This document shows positions 25,452-33,365 of a DNA stretch of 37,148 bases, piece after piece. The position numbers and the translations under genes were made by a program. The notes below the pieces were generated by a model that saw only the letters and a program-made list of their open reading frames with translations, was not told the DNA's origin and did no database searches. This DNA comes from Cryobacterium sp. (lineage in GTDB: Bacteria > Actinomycetota > Actinomycetes > Actinomycetales > Microbacteriaceae): positions 1 to 37,148 of the forward strand of contig JAHBSW010000022.1 of assembly GCA_019638935.1 (NCBI GenBank). The letters are read 5' to 3'. Numbering within the stretch: position 1 is the first letter of the stretch; each line of letters opens with the position of its first letter.

Positions 25452-26414
25452 GTGAACGTGCTCGCCCCGCTGTCCCACCCCGTGCTCAACGCACCCATGG
25501 CGGGTGCCGCGGGCGGTGCCCTCGCCGGTGCCGTCTGCGCCAACGGCGGCTTCGGCATGCTCGGCATCGGGGCCGAGGTCAGCCGCGAGTGGCTTGCGGA
25601 GCAGGTGCCGCTGGCTGCGGTATCCGGTCGCCCCTGGGGTGCCGGAATGATGGCCTGGGTGCTCGAGAGCGGTCTCGACCCCGTGCGCATGGTGCTCGAG
25701 CACAGGCCAAAGCTGCTCTGCGTCAGCTTCGGCGACCCCGGGCCCGCGGTGGCGCTCGCACGCGAGGCGGGCGTGCTCAGCGCGATGCAGATCGGGGCTC
25801 CGGATGAGCTGGCTCGCGCCCTCGAGGACGACATCGACGTCATCGTGTGCCGCGGCGGCGAGGGCGGTGGTCACGGTCGCAATGAGGTCGCAACGCTCCC
25901 CCTGCTGCAGTTCGTGCTCGACCGCACGGACAAGCCGGTCATCGCGGCGGGCGGCATCGGCACGGCACGAGGCGTTGCTGCGGTGCTCGCGGCGGGCGCA
26001 GTGGCAGCGTGGGTGGGCACACGATTCGCCGCGTCGACGGAGTCGCTCTTCGCCGACCCGCTCAAGCGGCGGATGCTCGCAGCGAGCCTCGGCGACACCG
26101 TCTACACCCGCGCCTTCGACATCGCGCAGCGCGTTCCCTGGCCCGAGCAGTACGGCGGGCGGGCTTTGCGCAACGAGTTCACCGACCGCTGGGCCGACGA
26201 TGTCGGCGGCCTGCGCTCGGCACTCGCCTCGGATGACGACCTCACTGTCAGGATGCTCGAGGCCCGACGCGCGGGCGACACGACGACGGCCCCCGTCTAC
26301 GCCGGGCAGGCGGTCGGTCTCGTCAGCGAACTCGAGTCGGTTGCGGACATCATGGCCGAACTCGCGCGATTCCGCGAACACCTCGCGGTGGCTCGAGACC
26401 GATCAGCGCTCTGA
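25452..26414 (+). CDS. Nitronate monooxygenase-like flavoprotein
   Basis: A 320-residue FMN-dependent TIM-barrel protein of the 2-nitropropane dioxygenase/NPD family. The N-terminal APMAGAAGGALAGAVCANGGFGMLG in outline (residues 14-38), the FMN-phosphate/catalytic stretch CRGGEGGGHGRN, and VIAAGGIGTARGVAAVLAAGAVAAWVGTRF in outline are characteristic. Members oxidise alkyl nitronates or act as NAD(P)H:quinone reductases; which applies here is unclear. The GTG start has GAGGGTGAC upstream. Confidence 0.88.
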   Translation: MNVLAPLSHPVLNAPMAGAAGGALAGAVCANGGFGMLGIGAEVSREWLAEQVPLAAVSGRPWGAGMMAWVLESGLDPVRMVLEHRPKLLCVSFGDPGPAVALAREAGVLSAMQIGAPDELARALEDDIDVIVCRGGEGGGHGRNEVATLPLLQFVLDRTDKPVIAAGGIGTARGVAAVLAAGAVAAWVGTRFAASTESLFADPLKRRMLAASLGDTVYTRAFDIAQRVPWPEQYGGRALRNEFTDRWADDVGGLRSALASDDDLTVRMLEARRAGDTTTAPVYAGQAVGLVSELESVADIMAELARFREHLAVARDRSAL

Positions 26415-26568
26415 TGCGCTTCATCCCGCGCCGGCAGAACCAGTCGTTCCGGTCGCGCCCGCCACGACCCACGAGCGGCAGGCGCAGGGGGAGCTGAGTC
26501 GCGGATGCGTCGCCGGCGGGATCGGCAGGTCGTGGCATCCCTTTCGAACCCGGGAGTCGACTTTAGTC

Positions 26569-26587
26569 TTAGGTTAGGCTTACCTAC
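26569..26587 (+). promoter_or_regulatory. Iron box (DtxR/IdeR-type operator)
   Basis: TTAGGTTAGGCTTACCTAC matches the DtxR/IdeR consensus TTAGGTTAGGCTAACCTAA at 17 of 19 positions. It lies 23-41 bp upstream of the SIP-domain gene start and covers the -35 region of a putative promoter whose -10 is TAGGCT at 26599. Fe-loaded repressor bound here would block transcription, so the three downstream genes should be expressed in iron limitation. Confidence 0.88.
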
Positions 26588-26598
26588 CTTCGATCCGA

Positions 26599-26604
26599 TA
26601 GGCT
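26599..26604 (+). promoter_or_regulatory. Putative -10 element of the iron-box operon
   Basis: TAGGCT with exactly 6 nt before the ATG at 26611 and no Shine-Dalgarno. It suggests leaderless transcription starting at the start codon. The iron box ends 11 bp upstream. Confidence 0.5.
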
Positions 26605-26610
26605 CGATCC

Positions 26611-27015
26611 ATGACGGACGGTGCCCACTACCTGCTCGTCGGTGATGGCACCGATCTCGACACTCTCCGAGCGACGGTGAAGAAGCTGCCTCCCGACGCT
26701 TACGGGCAGATCTACATCGAAGTGACCTCCGAGCGAGAGGTTCAGGAGTGGAGCGTGCCGAAACGCATGTCACTGAACTGGCTGCGGCGCGACAGCGCCT
26801 CGAGCGCTGTCGGAACCATCGCCCCTCGAGGTGAGCTCATCGCCCGCGCTGTCGGCGCCTGGGTCGCCGAATGGGTGCCCGAGGAGCACAGAGAGCACCG
26901 GTTGCCCTACGCGCTCTGGCTCGGCTGCTCGGCGAGCGAGTGGGCCAGTCGGCTCCACTACGAGCTTGCCCAGCGCATCGACCACATCCACGTGCACCGC
27001 CCCAACATCGCCTGA
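26611..27015 (+). CDS. Stand-alone SIP-type (siderophore-interacting protein) NADPH domain
   Basis: A 134-residue protein resembling only the C-terminal NAD(P)H-binding half of siderophore-interacting proteins: YLLVGDGTDLDTLRATVKKL at 7-26, GQIYIEVTSEREVQEW, LNWLRRDS, and a C-terminal LPYALWLGCSASEWASRL. The FAD-binding barrel that normally precedes this domain is absent, so it probably needs a partner, possibly the reductase at 28431. The iron box directly upstream places it under iron control. It is 30 nt before the MATE gene. The domain call is by sequence resemblance; the role is inferred. Confidence 0.82.
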   Translation: MTDGAHYLLVGDGTDLDTLRATVKKLPPDAYGQIYIEVTSEREVQEWSVPKRMSLNWLRRDSASSAVGTIAPRGELIARAVGAWVAEWVPEEHREHRLPYALWLGCSASEWASRLHYELAQRIDHIHVHRPNIA

Positions 27016-27045
27016 TTCGCCCATACCTCGACAAGAGAAACCTCA

Positions 27046-28434
27046 ATGAAACCAAGCCCCGCCTTCGTGCGCAAAGGACTCATCCGCCTGAGCTGGCCGC
27101 TACTGCTCGTCACCGTGCTCACACTCTTGGCGACACTGGGCAACGTCGTGCTGCTGAGCATCGCCTCACCAGAGCTCAACGCGGCGGTCGCCACCTCGAA
27201 CCAGATACTCGGCGTCATGTACGACGTGTCGGTGCTGTTCAGCATCGGCGCCCTCGTCATCATCGCCCAGCTGCTCGGCGCCGGATCGCTGGTCGCCGCA
27301 CGACGCTCCAGCGTCATCGCCCTGCGCGCGGCAAGCATCCTCGGCCTCGTCATGGCCGCGTTCATCTTCGTCGCCGGCCCCGCCCTCGTCTCGGCGGTGA
27401 ACACCCCGAGCGAGCTCGTCGACGATGCGCTGGCCTACCTCTGGATCGTCGCCTTCGGCCTCACCTTCAACGCCTACATCGTGACCGCCTCGGCGGTGCT
27501 GCGCGCGTACGGGCGCACCCCTGCGCTGCTCGTGCTCGGCATCATCGTCAACGTGCTCGATGTCGCGCTCCTCGGCTTCTTCCTGCTCGTGCTGGAATGG
27601 GGCGTCGTCGCCGCCGCGCTTCCGACGCTGATCGTGCGCGGCGTCGGTGTGCTCGTGCTGGCGCTCATGATCCGCCGCAGCACCGGCGCCCGGTTCTTCG
27701 GGCGCCTGCCCAAGGATGAGCAGGCGCGCGGGCAGGGCGCGTGGTCGATGGCCCGGCTGTCGATCCCGACCGTGCTGGAGAACGGAACCTACAACATCGT
27801 CATCGTCACCGTCGTGGCGATGATCAACATCCTGGGAACTGACGCGATCAACGCCCGCTCCTACGCGCTCACACTCACCGCCCTCGTCACCGGTGTGATC
27901 CTCGCGCTGGCCCAGGGCAACGAGACGATCGTCGGCTGGGACGTCGGTGGCAGAAGTCTGGCCAGGGCACGCCGGTTGACACTGCGCACGGCAGCGGGCA
28001 CGGCCGCGGCATCCGGTCTGCTCGCACTCCTGCTCTGGTACTTCGCCGACGCGGCGCTCTCGATCTTCGGCGTGAACGACAGTGTGCTCGCGCAGGCCAG
28101 AGAGGCACTGCTCATCAGCGCGCTTCTCCTGCCGCTCTCGGCGATCACCGCCGTGGTGTTCGGCGCCCTGCGCTCGGCGGGCGACGTCGTGATGCCGATG
28201 GCGTACTCGATCGCCAGCAGCGTTGCCGTGCTGCTGCCGCTGTCGTGGCTCTTCATCGACCAGTGGGGTCTGGGCATCGCCGGAATCTTCTGGGCCCTCG
28301 CCGCAGCAGAGGCGGTCAAGGCCGCGCTGCTGCTCGGCCGCCTCATTCGGGGACGCTGGATGCGCATCCCCCCTGTCGTCGAGGGCTCCGCCGCTGATGA
28401 CGCCGCCGGCGAACTCATCGCGGAACATGCATGA
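27046..28434 (+). CDS. MATE family efflux transporter
   Basis: A 462-residue transporter with about twelve predicted membrane segments in two homologous halves. LSWPLLLVTVLTLLATLGNV in the first helix, SIGALVIIAQLLGAG, ALAQGNETIVGWDVGG in the second half, and SAITAVVFGALRSAGDVVMPM fit the MATE/MOP family (cation-coupled drug, siderophore or flavin exporters). The ATG follows AAGAGAAACC. Its stop overlaps the start of the next gene as ATGA. Being under the iron box it probably exports something useful in iron shortage; no siderophore synthesis genes are in the window. Confidence 0.9.
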   Translation: MKPSPAFVRKGLIRLSWPLLLVTVLTLLATLGNVVLLSIASPELNAAVATSNQILGVMYDVSVLFSIGALVIIAQLLGAGSLVAARRSSVIALRAASILGLVMAAFIFVAGPALVSAVNTPSELVDDALAYLWIVAFGLTFNAYIVTASAVLRAYGRTPALLVLGIIVNVLDVALLGFFLLVLEWGVVAAALPTLIVRGVGVLVLALMIRRSTGARFFGRLPKDEQARGQGAWSMARLSIPTVLENGTYNIVIVTVVAMINILGTDAINARSYALTLTALVTGVILALAQGNETIVGWDVGGRSLARARRLTLRTAAGTAAASGLLALLLWYFADAALSIFGVNDSVLAQAREALLISALLLPLSAITAVVFGALRSAGDVVMPMAYSIASSVAVLLPLSWLFIDQWGLGIAGIFWALAAAEAVKAALLLGRLIRGRWMRIPPVVEGSAADDAAGELIAEHA

Positions 28435-29450
28435 CCCGACTGCGGGTCGGCCCGGTCAGCACGCGCCGGGCCCTGTTCTCACACATGGAGGACGCGGTTC
28501 GGGCGGCACTCGTCGCGCGGCCCGCCCGCGGCACGGTGCGCGACGTGGCGTTTCGCCGCTACCTGCGGAAGGTGCGCGCGATCATGCGGAGCGACCCAGC
28601 GCACTTCGAGGTCATAGAGTCACGTCTTCTCGCTCGCGGGCACACAAGCTCGATCATCGAGCTCACTCTCCGAACGGACGCCGCCGCAGAGCCCGGTGAC
28701 ATGCTGCACCTGCTCTGGCGCAACACACCCGAGCGCATCGCCCAGGTTCACGCGGAGGCCGCGGACGGCACCTACTGGTCCACGCCGATACCGCACCGTC
28801 CCTCCCGCCGACAGCACTACTCAGCCGAGACACTGCTGGCGGAGGTGATCGACCTCGGCGCGCCGGGCGAACCCGTCACGCTCGACACCGCGGCACGCAT
28901 CACCCCGCGCTTCTTCACAGTCTCAGGGCTCGAGGTCGTCGAAGGCCGCAGCCTCGTGCGAATCCAAGTGACCCTGGCCGACGCCTGGCCGTCGCGGGCC
29001 TCCGCGTTCCTGCACTCCCTGCAACCGGGCGACGAGCTTGCGGCGCGGGTGCTGCCGCATCCGCACCGCGTGCCCCTGGGCGGCGGCGGGATCGCCGTCG
29101 CAACGGGTTCGGGCGCGGCGAGCGTGTTCGCTGCGCTTCGGGCAGGAGCCGCCGATATCCGCCTCTTCTGGGGTGTCGGCAACAAGCGCCTCGAACCCTG
29201 GGTGGTCGACGAACTGCACACGCACACCGAAAGCGGGCGTTTGGCCGAGTTGACGATCGTGCGCAGCCCGGATCGGGTCACCGGAGCCCTCGCCACGAAG
29301 CTTGCCCGCGCGCACGTCGGTGCGGACTGGATCTACGTCAGCGGCAACGAAGACATGGGCCGCGACGTCGACGCGCTTCTCAGCGGACTGTTCGGCGCCG
29401 ACACCCTGCGCGCCATGTCGAACGAGCTGCGCTACATCGTCTCGACCTAG
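28431..29450 (+). CDS. CPR/FNR-like flavin reductase
   Basis: A 339-residue protein resembling the FAD and NADPH modules of cytochrome P450 reductase/sulfite reductase flavoproteins but without the flavodoxin domain. FAD part: [11 protein letters not shown] and [10 protein letters not shown] (the RxYS-like FAD motif, about residues 161-170). NADP part: [34 protein letters not shown] and [17 protein letters not shown], ending NELRYIVST. It starts within the MATE stop (ATGA). It is likely the electron donor of the iron-regulated operon, to the SIP domain, a ferric chelate or a flavin; the acceptor is not known. Confidence 0.8.
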   Translation: MTRLRVGPVSTRRALFSHMEDAVRAALVARPARGTVRDVAFRRYLRKVRAIMRSDPAHFEVIESRLLARGHTSSIIELTLRTDAAAEPGDMLHLLWRNTPERIAQVHAEAADGTYWSTPIPHRPSRRQHYSAETLLAEVIDLGAPGEPVTLDTAARITPRFFTVSGLEVVEGRSLVRIQVTLADAWPSRASAFLHSLQPGDELAARVLPHPHRVPLGGGGIAVATGSGAASVFAALRAGAADIRLFWGVGNKRLEPWVVDELHTHTESGRLAELTIVRSPDRVTGALATKLARAHVGADWIYVSGNEDMGRDVDALLSGLFGADTLRAMSNELRYIVST

Positions 29451-30448
29451 GCCCGCAGTCGCGGAGCGAGGTCGCGCTCGAAGAGCTCGAGAAAGCGGCG
29501 CTGGTCGTGACCCGGCGCGTGGAAGACGAGGTGGTTGAGCCCGGCATCCACGTACTGGCGGATGTCGGCCACCACCTGGTCGGGGTCGTTGCCGACGATC
29601 CACCGCGACGCGATCTGCTCGATGGGCAGGGCATCCGCCGCGCGCTCCATCTCGATGGGGTCGGTGATGTCGTGCTTCTGCTCCTTTGACAGGGCGAGCG
29701 GCGCCCAGAACCGCGTGTTCTGCAGTGCGGTGTCGTAGTCGGTGTCGTAGGAGAGCTTGATCTCGATCATCCGGTCGATCGACTCGAAATCGCGGCCGGC
29801 GTTCTCTGCGCCCTCCTTGACCGCCGGAATGAGGTCTTCTGTGTAGAGCGCCATTCCCTTGCCCGAGGTGCAGATGAAGCCGTCGCCGGCACGTCCCGCG
29901 TAGCGCGCCACGAGCGGTCCACCCGCAGCGATGTAGACCGGGATGGGCTGCTCGGGGCGGTCGTAGATCGAGGCGTCGACGGTCTGGTAATACTCCCCCT
30001 CGAAGCTGACGCGGTCCTCCGCCCAGAGGGTGCGCATGAGATCGACCGCCTCACGCAGCCGTGCGAAGCGTTCCTTGAACTCGGGCCAGTCGCCGCGCCA
30101 ACCCGTCGCGATCTCGTTGAGCGCCTCACCGGAGCCGACCCCGAGCATGATCCGCCCGGGGTACATCATGCCGAGCGAGGCGAAGGCCTGCGCGAGCACC
30201 GCAGGGTTGTAGCGGAACGTCGGCGTCATCACCGAGGTTCCGATCCGAATGCTCGAGGTTCGCTCCCCGACGGCCGCCATCCACGTCAGCGAGAACGGCG
30301 CGTGACCGCCCTCGTGGCGCCACGGCTGAAAGTGGTCGCTCACGGTGACCGACTCCATGCCGTGCGCCTCCGCGGCAACCGCGATCTCCACGAGTTCGCG
30401 CGGGTCGAACTGCTCTGCCGAGGCCTTGAAACCGAGTGTGAGAGTCAT
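29447..30448 (-). CDS. fgd: F420-dependent glucose-6-phosphate dehydrogenase
   Basis: A 333-residue luciferase-like (LLM) F420 oxidoreductase. The similarity to mycobacterial Fgd1 is high along the whole length: [90 protein letters not shown] and [20 protein letters not shown]. It oxidises glucose-6-phosphate to the lactone while reducing F420, so the organism should make F420. The ATG at 30446-30448 has AGGA 6 nt upstream. Its TAG stop shares CTAG (29447-29450) with the stop of the convergent reductase. Confidence 0.95.
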   Translation of the reverse strand: MTLTLGFKASAEQFDPRELVEIAVAAEAHGMESVTVSDHFQPWRHEGGHAPFSLTWMAAVGERTSSIRIGTSVMTPTFRYNPAVLAQAFASLGMMYPGRIMLGVGSGEALNEIATGWRGDWPEFKERFARLREAVDLMRTLWAEDRVSFEGEYYQTVDASIYDRPEQPIPVYIAAGGPLVARYAGRAGDGFICTSGKGMALYTEDLIPAVKEGAENAGRDFESIDRMIEIKLSYDTDYDTALQNTRFWAPLALSKEQKHDITDPIEMERAADALPIEQIASRWIVGNDPDQVVADIRQYVDAGLNHLVFHAPGHDQRRFLELFERDLAPRLRA

Positions 30449-30594
30449 GATGTCCTAGGTGTCGTCGGTGGTGGGACGCAGAGCGTCCGAGGAGAAATGC
30501 GGTCCACCGTCACCCTAATACCGATGCTCCGTCACAGATGACTCCCCCTGCGGCAAGAGTGTCGCCCATCAGGCGAAACAACACAAGTGTTCGG

Positions 30595-30631
30595 TACACC
30601 CCCCGGGACTTGAACCCGGAACCCACTGATT
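30595..30631 (-). other. tRNA 3' remnant forming the prophage attachment site (tRNA-Lys type)
   Basis: Read on the minus strand, the segment contains the 3' end of a tRNA: AATCAGT of the anticodon arm, variable loop, a perfect T-arm (CCGGG-TTCAAGT-CCCGG), the acceptor strand GGGGTGT and an A discriminator followed by CCG. The anticodon, D-arm and acceptor 5' strand are missing. The sequence diverges inside the anticodon loop, the usual crossover point of tyrosine integrases. The integrase starts 49 nt away. The phage presumably restores the intact tRNA at its other end, outside the window. tRNA-Lys fits best; tRNA-Asn cannot be excluded because the anticodon is gone. Confidence 0.8.
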
Positions 30632-30680
30632 CAGGGTCGGTGATCGCGGGGCCGTGGCTTCTTGAGCTCGAGACAGCAGC

Positions 30681-31553
30681 GTGACCAGTTCGAGGGCTGT
30701 CGTCGATCTCGGTGCCTACCGACGATCGAGAATGACTAATCAACTGATAGAACCCGAGTCCTGGACTCAACCGATTCGCGAGTACGACGAGTGGCTACGC
30801 GCCGCTGGGCGGCCCCGCTCGACGCGCTACCAGCGCTCCTACCGGCTGCGCGCCCTCGCCGTCGCCCTCGGCGGTGATCCCTGGTCGGTCACACTCGAGC
30901 AGCTGCTTGAGTATCAGTCCAACGATCGCTGGGGAGAGCACTACCGCCGCTCGGTGCGCTCGGCCGTGAGGTCGTTCTATGACTGGGCGGCGGCGACCGA
31001 GCGCATCGTCCGCTCCCCCGCCCGGCTACTGCCGGTAGTGACAGCCGATGTCGGCAAGCCTCGCCCTATCGACGAGGTCACCTACGCCCGAGCCCTGCGC
31101 ACGAGCGATCGGCGGATCTACATCATGCTGCTGCTCGGCGCGAGAGCCGGGCTGCGGTGCTGCGAGATAGCCCTCGTGCACAGCGACGACGTCGAGGGCG
31201 CACCGGGGCGCCGCGTACTGAGGGTGATGGGCAAGGGTCGCCGCGTGCGGCTCGTGCCGATCGACGACGAGCTCGCTGCGCTCATCCTCGCCGCCGACGG
31301 GTACGTCTTCGACGGTCAGATCGACGGTCACCTGTCAGCAGCTCACGTCTCAAAGCTGCTGAGCCGACACCTGCCCGCCGGCGTCACTGCGCACCAGCTG
31401 CGGCACAGGTTCGCTACTCGAGCTCTTCGAGGTGCCGGCGGCAACCTTCGCGTCGTACAGGAGCTGCTCGGCCACGCGAGCATCGCCACCACCCAGATCT
31501 ACACGGCCGTCGACAGCGACGAGCTGCGTCAGGCCGCCCTCGCTGCGGCGTGA
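30681..31553 (+). CDS. int: Tyrosine-type site-specific integrase
   Basis: A 290-residue phage integrase. An N-terminal SAM-like core-binding domain (about 25-118) precedes the catalytic domain with R159 (AGLRCCEIAL), K185 (GKGRR), H238 and R241 (HQLRHRFAT), H265 (LLGHASIATTQ) and the nucleophile Y274. All pentad/hexad residues are present, so it should be active. The GTG at 30681 is the first plausible start; an ATG at 30732 is an alternative. It adjoins the tRNA-derived attachment site, the standard int-att arrangement. Confidence 0.93.
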   Translation: MTSSRAVVDLGAYRRSRMTNQLIEPESWTQPIREYDEWLRAAGRPRSTRYQRSYRLRALAVALGGDPWSVTLEQLLEYQSNDRWGEHYRRSVRSAVRSFYDWAAATERIVRSPARLLPVVTADVGKPRPIDEVTYARALRTSDRRIYIMLLLGARAGLRCCEIALVHSDDVEGAPGRRVLRVMGKGRRVRLVPIDDELAALILAADGYVFDGQIDGHLSAAHVSKLLSRHLPAGVTAHQLRHRFATRALRGAGGNLRVVQELLGHASIATTQIYTAVDSDELRQAALAAA

Positions 31554-31561
31554 GATTTGCT

Positions 31562-31578
31562 GTCAGGTCTGCCCTGAC
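31562..31578 (+). terminator. Short hairpin after the integrase gene
   Basis: GTCAGG-TCTGC-CCTGAC begins 9 nt after the integrase stop and ends 24 nt before the next start codon. It could be a weak terminator or an operator; there is no T-run. Confidence 0.35.
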
Positions 31579-31602
31579 GCTAAAACGATTGGAGATTTAC
31601 AG

Positions 31603-31875
31603 ATGACTAGACGCCCCCGAGAGCGGTCAATCGAGGACTACCTCGGCGCTGTGCGCCGCATGCTGCGCGCTGCAGCTCGACGTGTTGCCGGTGCCGACGA
31701 GTGGGAGCTCGCCGAGCTCATCGCCCTGCAGTCAGATCTCGACGACGCGATCGCGCAGGCCGTCGCAGGGCAGCGCGAGCTTGGCGGCAAGTCCTGGTCA
31801 GCGATCGCCGACGGTGCCGGCGTGAAACGACAGACCGCACACGAGCGCTGGTCGGGCGTCACCTACGAGCTGTAG
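31603..31875 (+). CDS. Small HTH-like prophage protein
   Basis: A 90-residue basic protein, MTRRPRERSIEDYLGAVRRM at the start. The C-terminal part SWSAIADGAGVKRQTAHERW (about residues 66-85) resembles a helix-turn-helix of the type that recognises DNA in small phage regulators. A regulator or excisionase-like role is possible but inferred only from this and from its position after the integrase. The ATG has GGAG 8 nt upstream. Confidence 0.7.
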   Translation: MTRRPRERSIEDYLGAVRRMLRAAARRVAGADEWELAELIALQSDLDDAIAQAVAGQRELGGKSWSAIADGAGVKRQTAHERWSGVTYEL

Positions 31876-31884
31876 CGTGGCGGC

Positions 31885-32118
31885 ATGAGAAAGCTTCTAC
31901 TAGCGTCTGCGGTCGTGCTCGTGCTCGCCGGGTGCTCGGCCTCGCCGGTCGAGGCCCTGGGCAACTGTCGCAGCTATATGGCCAAGACAGCGATAAGCAA
32001 GTACAAGACCCCGCCGGATGCAGAGACCACGGTCGGATGGTACGAGTGGGCGCAGGCTGCGTGCGAGACCTTGCTCGAGGAAGACTCGGAGGGCTTTCTC
32101 GAGCTGTGGTCGGACTGA
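31885..32118 (+). CDS. Small prophage lipoprotein
   Basis: A 77-residue protein with a lipoprotein signal peptide (MRKLLLASAVVLVLAGC, lipobox cysteine C17) and a mature part of 60 residues rich in acidic and aromatic residues (VGWYEWAQAACETLLEEDSE). Two further cysteines (C28 and C60) could form a disulfide. It lies 9 nt after the HTH-like gene and one base from the convergent holin stop. Prophage lipoproteins next to int often act as superinfection exclusion factors, but that is only an inference here. Confidence 0.78.
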   Translation: MRKLLLASAVVLVLAGCSASPVEALGNCRSYMAKTAISKYKTPPDAETTVGWYEWAQAACETLLEEDSEGFLELWSD

Positions 32119-32119
32119 G

Positions 32120-32368
32120 TTACTCTCCGAGCTTCCCCGGCCACGAGCGGGCCTCGGTGACGTGAGACTCAGTGAGCTCGACGCTGCCCCGGTCGCTGTG
32201 CAGGTTGGCGATCGCGGTGATGCCGGCGACGGCGGCGAGCAGTTGCGCGGTCGAGTTGAATGCCTGCTCGAGCTCGGCGCTGATGATCGCGACGAAGAAC
32301 GCGGCGACCTGGCTGGCGATCGCGGCGGCGTAGATGCCGGCGCGAATGCGGGGGTAGTTGGTGAGCAT
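32120..32368 (-). CDS. Putative phage holin
   Basis: An 82-residue protein, MLTNYPRIRAGIYAAAIASQ at the start, with two membrane helices (about 11-30 and 38-57) and a charged C-terminus. Size, topology and place at the end of the lysis cassette fit a holin that permeabilises the cytoplasmic membrane for the endolysin. The ATG at 32366-32368 has AAAGGAAA upstream. It is 11 nt after the XhlA-like gene. Confidence 0.72.
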   Translation of the reverse strand: MLTNYPRIRAGIYAAAIASQVAAFFVAIISAELEQAFNSTAQLLAAVAGITAIANLHSDRGSVELTESHVTEARSWPGKLGE

Positions 32369-32379
32369 GGTGTTTCCTT

Positions 32380-32598
32380 TCAGGGGATGAGGCGGGAGAG
32401 GTAGGGGCTGAGGGCGGCGAGTAGTCCGAAGATTCCGATGGCTGCCCACATGCGTTGCTCGAGGGTGCGGATGCGGCGCTCGTGGTCGACGAGATCTCCG
32501 AGTTCGTTCTTGATGACGGCGACGTCGGTCTTGACCTCGTTGATGGCCTGGTAGACGTTGCTGAGGCTGGGGCGGGTTTCGTCGGGTGGCGGGGTCAT
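32380..32598 (-). CDS. XhlA-like holin-associated protein
   Basis: A 72-residue protein with a heptad-rich cytoplasmic part (NVYQAINEVKTDVAVIKNEL, about 14-33, then ERRIRTLEQRM) and a single C-terminal membrane helix (about 51-71). This is the layout of XhlA/hemolysin-type proteins that accompany holins. The ATG overlaps the endolysin stop as ATGA. A second holin or membrane anchor of the lysis complex is possible. Confidence 0.7.
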   Translation of the reverse strand: MTPPPDETRPSLSNVYQAINEVKTDVAVIKNELGDLVDHERRIRTLEQRMWAAIGIFGLLAALSPYLSRLIP

Positions 32599-33365
32599 GC
32601 TGGTGTGGCCTTGCCGGTGAAGGTGAAGTCGCCGGCGATCGCGGGGGCGTGTGCGGTGTAGGGGCGGTCGGGGGCCAGGGGGTAGTCCGGTGGCATGCCC
32701 GCGATGAGCCCGGCGAGCTGGTTGCGCAGGTACCAGGAGCCGTTGTGGCTGTCGTCGACCAGGGGCGGGTCTGCCTCGGCAGCGCCGGTGGCAGCGGCGA
32801 GGGCGCGTGCGACGCGGTGCTCGAAGGCACGGTCCTCTGCCGTGGCGGTGGAGAGCTCTTTGGTGACCCTGACGGTGGTCGGGCTGACATACATGAAGTG
32901 TTCGCCGATCCCCTTGCGGAGGATGCGGACGATGGTGAGGGCGGACATTGGGTCTCCTATCGTGAGGTCCCAGAACGGAACAGGGTCGAACGGTTTGCCG
33001 TTGATGCGGTGCTCGTGGTGCAGGTGCGGGCCAGTGCTGGTGCCACTACCGGGGGCGCCACGAGCTCCACCGGATGCGGCGATCACCTGACCCTGTGCGA
33101 CGTACTGCCCGTACCGAACGGCGATATAGGACAGGTGCGCGTCGTAGAGTTCGTGCGCGTCGCCGGCGTCGACGCGGATCAGGTTCCCGAACCCACCCGC
33201 GAGACCAGCAAAGGCCACGACGCCCGCGGCCGAGGCCACGACCGGGGTGCCGACCGAGCAGGCAATGTCGACGCCCTGGTGGACGGAGGAGGAGCCGGCA
33301 ACACTCTTACGCGGACCGAACCCGGAAGAGATGCGGCCAGGGGCCGGGCGCAGCCAGGGATTCAC
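32595..33365 (-). CDS. M23-family endolysin
   Basis: A 256-residue lysin. An N-terminal zinc metallopeptidase domain has H29 and D33 (VHQGVDIA), H77 (YDAHLSYIAV) and H114/H116 (TGPHLHHEH), all zinc-binding or catalytic residues of LytM-type endopeptidases. The last 120 residues (from MSALTIVRILRKG) resemble no domain I recognise and may bind the wall. No signal peptide is seen, so holin-dependent release is expected. The GTG start overlaps the upstream stop as GTGA. Confidence 0.88.
   Translation of the reverse strand: MNPWLRPAPGRISSGFGPRKSVAGSSSVHQGVDIACSVGTPVVASAAGVVAFAGLAGGFGNLIRVDAGDAHELYDAHLSYIAVRYGQYVAQGQVIAASGGARGAPGSGTSTGPHLHHEHRINGKPFDPVPFWDLTIGDPMSALTIVRILRKGIGEHFMYVSPTTVRVTKELSTATAEDRAFEHRVARALAAATGAAEADPPLVDDSHNGSWYLRNQLAGLIAGMPPDYPLAPDRPYTAHAPAIAGDFTFTGKATPA

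Noticed and set aside
27166-28428. Open minus-strand frame of about 420 codons opposite the MATE gene
   Set aside because: Very rich in Asp, Arg, His and Glu, no domain, no start signals; it is antisense shadow coding.
30595-30672. Intact tRNA gene on the minus strand
   Set aside because: Only the T-arm, variable region and acceptor 3' strand are recognisable. The presumed anticodon loop lacks the conserved U33 and no D-arm or matching acceptor 5' strand follows.
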